From: Pseudomonas iridis
GTDB taxonomy: Bacteria > Pseudomonadota > Gammaproteobacteria > Pseudomonadales > Pseudomonadaceae
NCBI RefSeq assembly: GCF_017980685.1
Contig: NZ_JACXXO010000016.1
Span: 54,231 to 118,230 of the forward strand
DNA length: 64,000 bases
Direction of reading: 5' to 3'
Shown: in pieces, positions 9,315-16,759 of the stretch
How positions within the stretch are numbered: the first letter of the stretch is position 1
Layout of the letters: every line of letters starts with the position of its first letter
Translations under genes and position numbers: made by a program
Notes under the pieces: model-generated
What the model saw: the letters and a program-made list of their open reading frames with translations, nothing else
The model's database searches: none
Told to the model about the DNA's origin: nothing

Positions 9315-9342
9315 TTGACAGAGGTGTTCTAGGTTGTAGAAT
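9315..9342 (+). promoter_or_regulatory. Sigma-70 promoter of the tRNA cluster
   Basis: TTGACA at 9315-9320 and TAGAAT at 9337-9342 with a 16-base spacer are followed by a GC-rich discriminator (AGCGCGCC), a feature of stringently controlled stable-RNA promoters. It lies 85 bases upstream of the first tRNA gene. Confidence 0.8.
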
Positions 9343-9426
9343 AGCGCGCCTCAGACACACGAACGCAGCGATGCGAACGGAGTCTGAAAGCTTCAAGTTT
9401 CACCGTTGTAAATTGAAATATGTAGT

Positions 9427-9502
9427 TCCGTGATAGCTCAGTCGGTAGAGCAAATGACTGTTAATCATTGGGTCCCAGGTTCGAGTCCTGGTCACGGAGC
9501 CA
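9427..9502 (+). tRNA. tRNA-Asn (GTT)
   Basis: A complete 76-base cloverleaf: acceptor arms TCCGTGA and TCACGGA, D-loop AGCTCAGTCGGTAGAGC, anticodon GTT in loop CTGTTAA, T arm GGTTCGAGTCC and an encoded CCA end. Confidence 0.97.
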
Positions 9503-9511
9503 ATTTCAAGC

Positions 9512-9588
9512 CGGGGTATAGCGCAGTCCGGTAGCGCGCCTGCTTTGGGAGCAGGATGTCAGGAGTTCGAATCCCCTTACCCCGACCA
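9512..9588 (+). tRNA. tRNA-Pro (TGG), copy 1
   Basis: A 77-base tRNA with acceptor arms CGGGGTA and TACCCCG, anticodon loop TTTGGGA (anticodon TGG), T arm AGTTCGAATCC and an encoded CCA. It is identical in sequence to the copy at 9764-9840. Confidence 0.97.
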
Positions 9589-9593
9589 TTTTT

Positions 9594-9669
9594 GGGTCGT
9601 TAGCTCAGTTGGTAGAGCAGTTGGCTTTTAACCAATTGGTCGTAGGTTCGAATCCCACACGACCCACCA
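9594..9669 (+). tRNA. tRNA-Lys (TTT)
   Basis: A 76-base tRNA with acceptor arms GGGTCGT and ACGACCC, anticodon loop CTTTTAA (anticodon TTT) and an encoded CCA. The tRNA-Lys next to clpB is a known integration site for PAPI-1/pKLC102-type elements in P. aeruginosa. No integrase or second copy of its 3' end is present here, so the site appears unoccupied. Confidence 0.97.
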
Positions 9670-9731
9670 TTTTTGAAACCAGTTAACGCTGGGATCGAAT
9701 CTTAAGATCAGAGGCCAAAAGCGCTGATCGA

Positions 9732-9761
9732 AGAAGGCGATCGAAAGGTCGCCTTTTTTTT
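9732..9761 (+). terminator. Terminator between tRNA-Lys and the second tRNA-Pro
   Basis: AAGGCGATC and GGTCGCC-type arms form a hairpin with a GAAA loop (AAGGCGATCGAAAGGTCGCC), followed by eight T. It ends only two bases before the second tRNA-Pro. Confidence 0.85.
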
Positions 9762-9763
9762 AC

Positions 9764-9840
9764 CGGGGTATAGCGCAGTCCGGTAGCGCGCCTGCTTTGG
9801 GAGCAGGATGTCAGGAGTTCGAATCCCCTTACCCCGACCA
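9764..9840 (+). tRNA. tRNA-Pro (TGG), copy 2
   Basis: An exact 77-base duplicate of the tRNA-Pro at 9512-9588, including CCA. The identity extends only one base on each side. It follows a strong terminator directly, leaving no room for a separate promoter after the terminator, so its transcription must rely on readthrough or on a promoter upstream of the hairpin. Confidence 0.96.
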
Positions 9841-9843
9841 TAT

Positions 9844-9880
9844 TAAAAATCCTCGTATCGAAAGATACGGGGATTTTTTT
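9844..9880 (+). terminator. Terminator at the end of the tRNA cluster
   Basis: AAAAATCC-CGTATC pairs with GATACG-GGATTTTT around a GAAA loop (one mismatched pair) and ends in a long T run. Confidence 0.88.
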
Positions 9881-9927
9881 TGTCCGGCATTTATAAGCCC
9901 AACAGCAACAGTGTTTGTTTGGGGCGT

Positions 9928-9963
9928 AAAAAAGCCGCGTTTTCCAAAGGAAGAAGCGGCTTT
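9928..9963 (-). terminator. Terminator of the EF-hand/EGKCG gene
   Basis: On the minus strand AAAGCCGC (9956-9963) pairs with GCGGCTTT (9931-9938), followed by three more T. It is 14 bases beyond the stop of the gene at 9977-10384. Confidence 0.82.
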
Positions 9964-9976
9964 GTCTTCAGCCGAC

Positions 9977-10384
9977 TCAGGCGCCGTCTTGATCTTTCAG
10001 GTGTTCGAACAGACCCTTGGGCATTTTCTTGCCGTTGGCTTCGAAGTTGGCTTTCACGTTGTCATACGCTTCTTGCTCATCGATGAAGCCGTCATGGTTG
10101 GTGTCGATCTTGTCGAAGTCGGATTTCGGCGCGACTTTGATGAACTCGGCGCGCGAGACTTTGCCGTCGCCATCGCTGTCAGTCTTGGCCATCGAGGCAT
10201 CGCCGCATTTGCCCTCACCGCATTTGCCTTCCGGAGTTTTTACCGAGGTTTCTGCTGACGCGACCATGTAGCCCTGAGCCAGTGGCTGCGCGGCGAATAC
10301 CGAGCCGGACAGCATCAGACCTCCCGCCAGCGCAGCGCCGAACAGGCCAATGGATTTTTTGCCGAGAGTCGAGTGATGGGACAT
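9977..10384 (-). CDS. Exported EF-hand protein with doubled EGKCG motif (HvfA/bufferin-like candidate)
   Basis: A 135-residue protein with a clear Sec signal peptide (basic start, hydrophobic 11-29, likely cut after VFA at 29-31). Residues 52-61 read EGKCGEGKCG, with C55 and C60 as the only cysteines. Two canonical EF-hand loops follow: DSDGDGKVSRAE at 69-80 and DTNHDGFIDEQE at 94-105. EGKCG repeats mark the precursors modified by MNIO (DUF692) enzymes into copper-binding oxazolone/thioamide or thiooxazole peptides (HvfA, bufferins). No DUF692 or partner gene lies nearby, so modification is inference. Calcium binding is expected from the EF-hands. The gene is monocistronic with its own terminator. 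An ordinary calcium-binding periplasmic protein is the simpler alternative. Confidence 0.8.
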   Translation of the reverse strand: MSHHSTLGKKSIGLFGAALAGGLMLSGSVFAAQPLAQGYMVASAETSVKTPEGKCGEGKCGDASMAKTDSDGDGKVSRAEFIKVAPKSDFDKIDTNHDGFIDEQEAYDNVKANFEANGKKMPKGLFEHLKDQDGA

Positions 10385-10574
10385 TGCATTCTCCTACGGT
10401 TGCACAGCGCAACCACACGTTAAGGGCGATCAGCCGGAGCAGGTGTGCTCAGGTGGGGCCATTAGGCGATGGCGGTGTATCGCGTCTGTGTCGTGGAGCG
10501 GGGCGTTTGTAAGCGAAGGTGGGGAGAGCGGGGCGGGATACAGTCAGACACATCTCTGCAAATAATCAACAAAA

Positions 10575-10665
10575 CCTGTAGGAGCCTTCGAGTGAACCGA
10601 AGCTGCGATCGTTTGATCTTTAAAAACCAGATCAAAAGATCGCAGCGTGCCGCAGCTCCTACAGG
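10575..10665. repeat. REPIN-like inverted repeat (GTAGGAGCTGC type)
   Basis: CCTGTAGGAGC at the left and GCTCCTACAGG at the right flank internal inverted GCTGCGATC...GATCGCAGC arms. It is related to the element at 35561-35655. The left arm is degenerate (CTTCGAGTGAACCGAAG). It lies between the EF-hand gene and ndh. Confidence 0.8.
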
Positions 10666-10672
10666 TATTGCA

Positions 10673-11971
10673 TCAGTGCAGCTTCAGACGCGGCTCAGTC
10701 CCGCGACCGATCTTGCTGCCCAGCATCAGCATTGCCGTGCGGAAAGGCCCGTACAGCGCCATCTGGTGCATGCGATACAGCGACACGTAAAACATCCGCG
10801 CCAGCCAGCCTTCGAGCATCACGCTGCCGGTCAGATTGCCCATCAGGTTACCCACAGCCGAGAAGCGCGACAGCGAAATCAGCGAGCCATAGTCGGTGTA
10901 TTTGTATTCCGGCAGGGTCTTGCCTTCGATGCGCAGTTTCAGCGATTTGGCCAGCAGTGACGCCTGTTGGTGCGCGGCTTGCGCACGCGGCGGCACGTTG
11001 CGATCGGAGCCAGGTTGCGGGCATGCGGCGCAATCGCCGAACGCGAAGATGTTTTCGTCGCGGGTGGTTTGCAGGGTGGGTAGCACTTGCAGTTGATTGA
11101 TGCGGTTGGTTTCCAGGCCATCGATATCCTTGAGGAAACCCGGTGCACGAATGCCCGCCGCCCAGACCTTCAGGCTGGCCTTGATCTCGTTGCCATCGGC
11201 GGTAATCAGGCTATCGGCCGTCACTTCGCTGACCGACGCGTTGGTCATCACGTTGACCCCGAGTTTCTCCAGGGTCTTGTGCACCGGCCCGCTGATGCGC
11301 TCCGGCAGGGCAGGCAGCACCCGTGGCCCGGCTTCGATGAGGGTGATGTGCATGTTTTCCGGTTTGATGCGGTCGAGGCCGTACGCCGCCAGTTCATGCG
11401 CCGCGTTGTGCAGTTCTGCCGCCAGCTCGACGCCGGTAGCACCGGCGCCGACGATGGCCACGCTGATCTGCTGGACCACATCGGTTTGCCCCGCATGGGC
11501 ACGCAGATAGTGGTTGAGCAGTTGCTGGTGGAAACGCTCGGCCTGTTTGCGGGTGTCGAGGAACAGACAGTGCTGCGCCGCGCCCTGCGTGCCGAAATCG
11601 TTGGTGGTACTGCCAACTGCGATCACCAGCGAGTCATACGCCACTTCGCGGGCGGGTACCAGTTCGACGCCGTTTTCGTCGTAGGTAGCGGCCAGCTGGA
11701 TTTTCTTCGCGGCACGATCAAGCCCGCTCATGCGCCCCAGCTGGAACTCGAAGTGGTTCCATTTTGCCTGGGCAACATAGTTGAGTTCGTCTTCGGAGGA
11801 GTTCAGCGATCCAGCCGCCACTTCGTGCAACAGCGGTTTCCAGATGTGCGTCAGGTTCGCGTCGACCAGCATCACACTGGCCGTGCCGCGCTTGCCCAGA
11901 GTCTTACCCAGGCGGGTAGCCAACTCCAGACCGCCGGCGCCGCCGCCGACAATAACAATACGATGGGACAT
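10673..11971 (-). CDS. ndh: Type II NADH:quinone oxidoreductase Ndh
   Basis: A 432-residue single-subunit, non-proton-pumping NADH dehydrogenase that passes electrons to quinone at the inner membrane. An N-terminal Rossmann FAD motif GGGAGGLELA (8-17) and a second nucleotide-binding motif VGAGATGVELAAEL near residue 173 are present, with the quinone/FAD-site AFGDCAACPQPG near 310. The C-terminal region is amphipathic, as expected for membrane attachment. I chose the ATG at 11971 (MSHRIVIVGGG). The frame can start at a TTG five codons upstream, but that gives an atypical N-terminus. Confidence 0.95.
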   Translation of the reverse strand: MSHRIVIVGGGAGGLELATRLGKTLGKRGTASVMLVDANLTHIWKPLLHEVAAGSLNSSEDELNYVAQAKWNHFEFQLGRMSGLDRAAKKIQLAATYDENGVELVPAREVAYDSLVIAVGSTTNDFGTQGAAQHCLFLDTRKQAERFHQQLLNHYLRAHAGQTDVVQQISVAIVGAGATGVELAAELHNAAHELAAYGLDRIKPENMHITLIEAGPRVLPALPERISGPVHKTLEKLGVNVMTNASVSEVTADSLITADGNEIKASLKVWAAGIRAPGFLKDIDGLETNRINQLQVLPTLQTTRDENIFAFGDCAACPQPGSDRNVPPRAQAAHQQASLLAKSLKLRIEGKTLPEYKYTDYGSLISLSRFSAVGNLMGNLTGSVMLEGWLARMFYVSLYRMHQMALYGPFRTAMLMLGSKIGRGTEPRLKLH

Positions 11972-12034
11972 AGGGATAACTCGCAAGGTTTTTAAAAGAA
12001 ATCGGTGCGATTACCCGAGCGAGCGCGATGCAGC

Positions 12035-12208
12035 TCATAGCGTCAGGTAACTGATAAATCGGCTCAACAGGCCCAGACCAATGGTCACTGCCAGCACCAG
12101 CACCAGGAGCATCCACGGCCGGAAAGGCCGGCGCTCGACGCGGTGTTGGGAAAGTTGCAGGTACTCTTCGACATGCTTTTGGTCTTCGGGTTTCAGGCGG
12201 CTGGTCAT
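12035..12208 (-). CDS. DUF3094 small single-pass membrane protein
   Basis: A 57-residue protein starting MTSRLKPEDQKHVEEYL and ending in a 20-residue hydrophobic helix (about residues 33-53, MLLVLVLAVTIGLGLLSRF). The charged N-terminal half is probably cytoplasmic. It is found beside ndh in many pseudomonads and belongs to the uncharacterised DUF3094 family. The gene lies 63 bases upstream of ndh on the same strand, so co-transcription with ndh is likely. Confidence 0.85.
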   Translation of the reverse strand: MTSRLKPEDQKHVEEYLQLSQHRVERRPFRPWMLLVLVLAVTIGLGLLSRFISYLTL

Positions 12209-12259
12209 AAAGGCCTCGTCAGGTAGACGTTGCTGAATGTGCAGAAGCTACAGCGGTTT

Positions 12260-12787
12260 TCAACCGGGGTTGAACGCAGCATAGCCGCTGTCCGGAACCG
12301 GTTCGACACAGAGGCTATCGTCGAGGCGAATGATGCCGCTTTGTAACACCCGCGCGGTGATTCCGCCATGCCCGCGCACCGCTTGAAAGGTGCCGGGGCC
12401 GAGGTTGTTCTGCAGGCGTGCGCAGGGCTGGCACCAGCCGGTGGTTTCGAAAATCGCCTGACCGATACGAAAGCGCCTGCCCTTGAGGCTGAACAGGTTG
12501 ATCCCGCTTATAACGAGATTGCGCCGCAGATCTTCAGGTTTTACTGGTTGATCGTGCGGGCGTCCCATCAATGCGCTGATCACGGCCAGATGTTCCCACT
12601 GAATCAGCGTCACTTGCCGCGCGTTGCGCACCCCGGGGCGGGCGTGGTCGCCGGTCAGTCCGGCTTCAAGGCGTGCTTCAACGGCATCGAGTTCGATCAT
12701 CGGTCCACGGGATTCGGGGCGCACGCCGATCCAGCGCACGGTGCCGGTTTGCGGGACATCGGCGATCAATTGCTGAAGTGGTGTCAC
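12260..12787 (-). CDS. MOSC domain protein
   Basis: A 175-residue stand-alone MOSC domain, related to the sulfur-carrier C-terminal domain of molybdenum cofactor sulfurase and to YiiM. The segment GWCQPCARLQNNLGPG holds the conserved cysteine region (about residues 117-132). GLTGDHARPGVRNARQVTLI matches the family's N-terminal signature. Members of this group transfer sulfur or reduce N-hydroxylated bases, but this subgroup has no assigned substrate. The start overlaps the DUF1780 stop upstream by four bases, so the two are translationally coupled. Confidence 0.88.
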   Translation of the reverse strand: MTPLQQLIADVPQTGTVRWIGVRPESRGPMIELDAVEARLEAGLTGDHARPGVRNARQVTLIQWEHLAVISALMGRPHDQPVKPEDLRRNLVISGINLFSLKGRRFRIGQAIFETTGWCQPCARLQNNLGPGTFQAVRGHGGITARVLQSGIIRLDDSLCVEPVPDSGYAAFNPG

Positions 12788-13410
12788 AGGCTGATCCCTA
12801 CATCGAAGACGATGCTGCGCCCCAGGTTACTGCGCAGAAAATCCGGTGCATCGGGGTGCGCAAACAGCACGCGGGCGAACGTCGGACCCACGAGGGACAG
12901 CGAACGCCAGCCCTGACGCAAATATTCGGTCGGCGGCGGAAAGTGGCTATTGAGGTCCAGCACCTCGCGTTTGAGGCTGGCGAACGCGATGATGTCCAGC
13001 TCGCCCAGATCCATGCCACGTTCCTTGTAGTTGTGGGCTTTTTTACGCAGCGTCGGCGCGAGGCGCAAGAGGAACTCATTGGCCGGAATCCGCTTCGGCT
13101 TGGCTTCGCGGCGCACCAGTTGACTGAGGGAAAACGCGCTGCGCCGACGTTGCAGTTCATCGCGCCATTCGTCGTTAAGCCTGCGCCCCTCGTCGAGGAC
13201 GAAGAATACTTCGAAGTTGGCGTCACGAAACAGCACGTCCGGCGGCTCGCCGGCAGGCGCGAACTCGTCGGCGCGATAAGGAATGTTCAGGCCTTGCAGC
13301 AGGCGCTGGCAGACCCAACGCTCACGCTCCCATTTGCGGGCATTGGACAGGAATGCGTTGGCCTGCTCGGCCGCGATGGTCAGCAGGCGTAAGTAATCTG
13401 AGTCATCCAT
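12784..13410 (-). CDS. DUF1780 family protein
   Basis: A 208-residue soluble protein with no signal peptide, matching the DUF1780 family of pseudomonads. It contains a basic stretch (DELQRRRSAFSLSQLVRREAKPKRIP, about 84-109) and an EVFFVLDEGR core that resembles restriction-like nuclease folds only weakly. It is coupled to the MOSC gene by a four-base overlap. Function is unknown. Confidence 0.85.
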   Translation of the reverse strand: MDDSDYLRLLTIAAEQANAFLSNARKWERERWVCQRLLQGLNIPYRADEFAPAGEPPDVLFRDANFEVFFVLDEGRRLNDEWRDELQRRRSAFSLSQLVRREAKPKRIPANEFLLRLAPTLRKKAHNYKERGMDLGELDIIAFASLKREVLDLNSHFPPPTEYLRQGWRSLSLVGPTFARVLFAHPDAPDFLRSNLGRSIVFDVGISL

Positions 13411-13467
13411 AGGCCAAGCTTAGCGTTCAAATGTGATCGAAGTAGTGGCCAGGAAAACTCTTCCCGG

Positions 13468-14751
13468 TTACGTCATCCCCAGCCAGTTTGGCAAGGCCAG
13501 CGAAATCCACGGTACATAGGTTATCAATATCAGGAACAGTAACAGGATAACCAGCCAAGGCATCGCCGCACGGATGGTGGCACCCAGCGACATGCCTGTC
13601 ACCGCCGACGTGACGAACAGGTTCAGCCCCACGGGCGGGGTAATCAGTCCGATCTCCAGGTTCACCACCATGATGATGCCCAGGTGGATCGGGTCGATCC
13701 CCAGCTGCGCGGCAATCGGAAACAGGATCGGCGCCAGGATCAGGATGATTGCCGAAGGCTCCATGAACGCCCCCGCCACCAGTAATACGATGTTCACCAC
13801 CAGCAGGAACGTCACCGGCGTCAGCCCCGCGCCGATGACCCAGGCGGTGATCTGTTGCGGAATTTGCTCGGTGGTCAACACATGAGCGAACAGCATGGCA
13901 TTGGCGATGATGAACATCAGCATGATGCTCAGCTTGGCGGATTCCAGCAGCACTTTCGGGGTCTCACGGAACGTCATGTCCTTGTAGACGAACAGTGCAA
14001 TGAATGCCGAGTAGACCGCCGCGACTGCCGCCGCCTCGGTGGGCGTGAACATTCCTGAGTAAATGCCGCCCAGGATGATGACCATGAGCAACAGGCCCCA
14101 GATGGCTTTACGTGCTGCCGTAAACCATTCACGAACGGTGGCACGAGGCATGGCAGGCAGGTTTTTTCTGACCGCGACGATATAGATGGCCACCATCAGC
14201 ACGGTACCCAGCAGCAAACCCGGTATGACCCCGGCCATGAACAGCTTGCCGACCGAGGTCTCTGTCGCAGCGGCATACACCACCATGACGATGGAGGGTG
14301 GAATGAGAATGCCCAGCGTACCGGCATTGCACACGATGCCGGCACCGAACGCCTGTGGATAACCGGAGCGGACCATGCCCGCAATTGCGATGGAGCCCAC
14401 GGCCGCGACCGTTGCAGGGCTCGAGCCGGACAGCGCGGCGAACAACATGCACGCGAGGACGGCTGCGATGGCCAGACCGCCGCGAATATGACCGACACAC
14501 GCATTGGCAAAGTCGATCAGGCGTCGCGCCACGCCGCCCGTGGTCATGAACGCGCCGGCCAGCAAAAAGAACGGGATCGCCAGTAACGTGTAGTGCTCGG
14601 ATGTCTCGAATAACTTGATGGCCAGTGAGCGCACGGAGTCGGGGCTGAACAGAATGATCGTCATCGAACCGGCCAAACCCAGGGAAATGGCGATCGGTAC
14701 GCCGATGAACATCAGCACGAACAGGGCGACGAAGAGGAACAGAATGGTCAT
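13468..14751 (-). CDS. dctM: TRAP transporter large permease DctM
   Basis: A 427-residue inner-membrane protein with about 12 hydrophobic segments that forms the transport channel of a tripartite ATP-independent periplasmic transporter. Motifs typical of DctM are visible: LGLAGSMTIILF near 27, SGSSPATVAAVGSIAI near 109 and the ITPPVGLNLFVTSAVTGMSL near 370. With DctP and DctQ it should import C4-dicarboxylates (succinate, fumarate, malate) using a sodium gradient. The start overlaps the dctQ stop by four bases. Confidence 0.93.
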   Translation of the reverse strand: MTILFLFVALFVLMFIGVPIAISLGLAGSMTIILFSPDSVRSLAIKLFETSEHYTLLAIPFFLLAGAFMTTGGVARRLIDFANACVGHIRGGLAIAAVLACMLFAALSGSSPATVAAVGSIAIAGMVRSGYPQAFGAGIVCNAGTLGILIPPSIVMVVYAAATETSVGKLFMAGVIPGLLLGTVLMVAIYIVAVRKNLPAMPRATVREWFTAARKAIWGLLLMVIILGGIYSGMFTPTEAAAVAAVYSAFIALFVYKDMTFRETPKVLLESAKLSIMLMFIIANAMLFAHVLTTEQIPQQITAWVIGAGLTPVTFLLVVNIVLLVAGAFMEPSAIILILAPILFPIAAQLGIDPIHLGIIMVVNLEIGLITPPVGLNLFVTSAVTGMSLGATIRAAMPWLVILLLFLILITYVPWISLALPNWLGMT

Positions 14752-15380
14752 TTCTTGTCATCCTTATGTTCGGTCAGTTTCATCGCTTCTGCGGCTTCAT
14801 CGGCCAGGCCCAGACCGGTTTGACGGTGTTGCACGATGCGCACGAGGATTTCGGCAAAGCGAATGAACACCAGAGCGAAACCGACAGGCACGATCAGCCC
14901 GATGTGCCACTGCATGATGCCGTAGTGACCGAGATCCTCGGCGCCGATACCGGCGATGAACAACGTCTGAATCCATTCGAAACTGCTGACACTGAGCAGC
15001 CCCGCATAGGCGAGACAGCACAGGCAGGCAATGATGGCGATGATGCGCTGAGTCGGTTTGCTGGCCAGCTTCACCAAGGCATCCACGCCGATATGCCCGG
15101 CAGTGCGCACGCCATAGGACAAGCCAAAAAAGATCAGCCAGGCAAACAGGGCTTTGGTCAACGCGATGCTCCACGTCATGGCCTGGGCCATCCCCATGAT
15201 GCTGTCGCCAATCGCGAATAACGGTTCACTTGCGCCTTGCCATTGCTCGGCGAAGCTGTAGAAAACGCTATAGAGGTTGTTCAGGATGACGTAAACGAAC
15301 GTCACCAGCGTCATTGCCGCCAACAGGAAAACAATGAAGCCTTCCTCGAAGTGGTCCCAGATGCGCCGCAAGGCATTCAT
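14748..15380 (-). CDS. dctQ: TRAP transporter small permease DctQ
   Basis: A 210-residue protein with four hydrophobic segments, the typical DctQ topology. It contains the family segment SYGVRTAGHIGVDAL near 112. I chose the ATG at 15380 (MNALRRIWDHFEEG), which has a purine-rich AGTTACTC region upstream. The longer frame to 15443 adds 21 residues without family similarity. DctQ supports assembly of DctM and recognition of DctP. It sits between dctP and dctM in one operon. Confidence 0.9.
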   Translation of the reverse strand: MNALRRIWDHFEEGFIVFLLAAMTLVTFVYVILNNLYSVFYSFAEQWQGASEPLFAIGDSIMGMAQAMTWSIALTKALFAWLIFFGLSYGVRTAGHIGVDALVKLASKPTQRIIAIIACLCCLAYAGLLSVSSFEWIQTLFIAGIGAEDLGHYGIMQWHIGLIVPVGFALVFIRFAEILVRIVQHRQTGLGLADEAAEAMKLTEHKDDKK

Positions 15381-15453
15381 GAGTAACTGCTCCCGATCGA
15401 GTGAGCACAATGAAACAGGTGCCGCCCTTTTGAGGCAGCACATGCGGGCAGAT

Positions 15454-16449
15454 TTACTGAGCCTGGTTTGAGGCGTCGGCGGCCTTGATCAGGTCGGCGC
15501 CGATAGCACCTTCGAACTTCGCCCAGACCGGCTTCATTTTTTCACGCCACTCGCCACGTTGTTCCGGAGTCAGCAGGATGATTTCAGTGGTTTTGGCGTC
15601 GACGATATGCTGTTTGGCGTCCTGGTTGAGCTTCTCGGCGTCTTTGTTCACCTGGGCAGTAACCTCGACGATTATTTTGTCCAGTTCGGTTCTCACATCC
15701 GGCGGCAGGCCATTCCAGAACTTGGTGTTGGTGATCAGCATGTAGTCGAGCAAGCCATGGTCGGATTCGGTGATGAACTTCTGCACTTCGTGCATTTTCT
15801 GACTGAAGATGTTCGAGTAAGGGTTTTCCGCGCCATTCACGACACCGGTCTGCAAGCTCTGATACACCTCGGCGAAGCTCAACTTGCGCGGGTTGGCTTT
15901 CACTGCTTTGAATTGTTCATCCAGTACGGCCGACGCCTGTACACGGAATTTCAGACCCCGGGCATCGCCCGGTACAACCAGCTTCTTGTTGGCGGACAGC
16001 TGCTTCATGCCGTTGTGCCAATAAGCCAGGCCTGTGATGTTCTTGCTTTCCATCGACTTGAGCAGTTCCTGGCCTTGAGGGCTGCGCTGGAAACGGTCGA
16101 CGGCCGAGATGTCGTTGAACAGGAACGGCAAGTCGAATAGCTGCAATTTCGGTGTGTATTGTTCGAACTTTGCCAGCGACGGAGCAATGAGTTGCACATC
16201 GCCCAACAGCAGTGCCTCCATTTCCTTGCCGTCGCCGAACAATGAAGAGTTCGGGTAGACCTCAACCTTGACCTTGTCCTTCAGGCGTTCTTCGACGAGT
16301 TTCTGGAATAGCAGGGCGCCTTGGCCCTTGGGCGTTTGCTCGGCGACGACATGGGAAAACTTGATAACGATTGGATCGGCCGCCAGCGCCAGGCCTGATA
16401 CGCCCAGCGCGAGTGCGCAGACGACTGCATTGCGCAATGATTTAAGCAT
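15454..16449 (-). CDS. dctP: TRAP transporter periplasmic binding protein DctP
   Basis: A 331-residue solute-binding protein of the DctP family with a Sec signal peptide (MLKSLRNAVV...GLALA, cut near residue 23). The mature start IVIKFSHVVAEQTPKGQGA and the ligand-contact region LKFRVQASAVLDEQFKAV (with the family arginine that binds a carboxylate) support C4-dicarboxylate binding. GAENPYSNIFSQK is a further hallmark. It leads the dctPQM operon with a good RBS (AGAGGAA). I see no clear sigma-54 promoter upstream, unlike DctBD-controlled dct operons. Confidence 0.92.
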   Translation of the reverse strand: MLKSLRNAVVCALALGVSGLALAADPIVIKFSHVVAEQTPKGQGALLFQKLVEERLKDKVKVEVYPNSSLFGDGKEMEALLLGDVQLIAPSLAKFEQYTPKLQLFDLPFLFNDISAVDRFQRSPQGQELLKSMESKNITGLAYWHNGMKQLSANKKLVVPGDARGLKFRVQASAVLDEQFKAVKANPRKLSFAEVYQSLQTGVVNGAENPYSNIFSQKMHEVQKFITESDHGLLDYMLITNTKFWNGLPPDVRTELDKIIVEVTAQVNKDAEKLNQDAKQHIVDAKTTEIILLTPEQRGEWREKMKPVWAKFEGAIGADLIKAADASNQAQ

Positions 16450-16684
16450 TGAGATGTTCCTCTTGTTTTAGTTCTCGTGCGGTTCATGGCTGAAAAGCGT
16501 TTGCACGGTGGACAAGAGGAGTCTAGGCAATAAATCGCAATTGGTTGTCCAGACTGGTATTTCAAGAAAACCGGTGTGAACAGCACCAGGACGGTGAGTA
16601 TCTCCAGCCGCCACGCGCAGTAGCGTGACACGGCGAGTCGCAAACGGCGGTATAGACTGAGAACTGTCTCGACGGGAGAACCGC

Positions 16685-16759
16685 GTGAAAAAAATAACAG
16701 TGTTGCTGCTCGATCTTTGGCTGGCGTGGCCCCAGGCGTCAGCGAAGGATCACCTATGA
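16685..16759 (+). CDS. Possible 24-residue leader ORF overlapping the next gene
   Basis: A GTG-started frame with a good RBS (GGGAGAA, eight bases before) encodes 24 residues beginning MKKITVLLLDLWLAWPQASA, like a signal peptide that stops right after its cleavage site. Its TGA overlaps the ATG of the next gene in ATGA. It may be a translational-coupling leader or the remnant of a lost exported protein. Evidence is limited to RBS, start and overlap. Confidence 0.4.
   Translation: MKKITVLLLDLWLAWPQASAKDHL

Noticed and set aside
9594..9763. Possible integrated island at tRNA-Lys
   Set aside because: No integrase, no repeated 3' tRNA end and only 94 bases to the next tRNA; the site looks empty.
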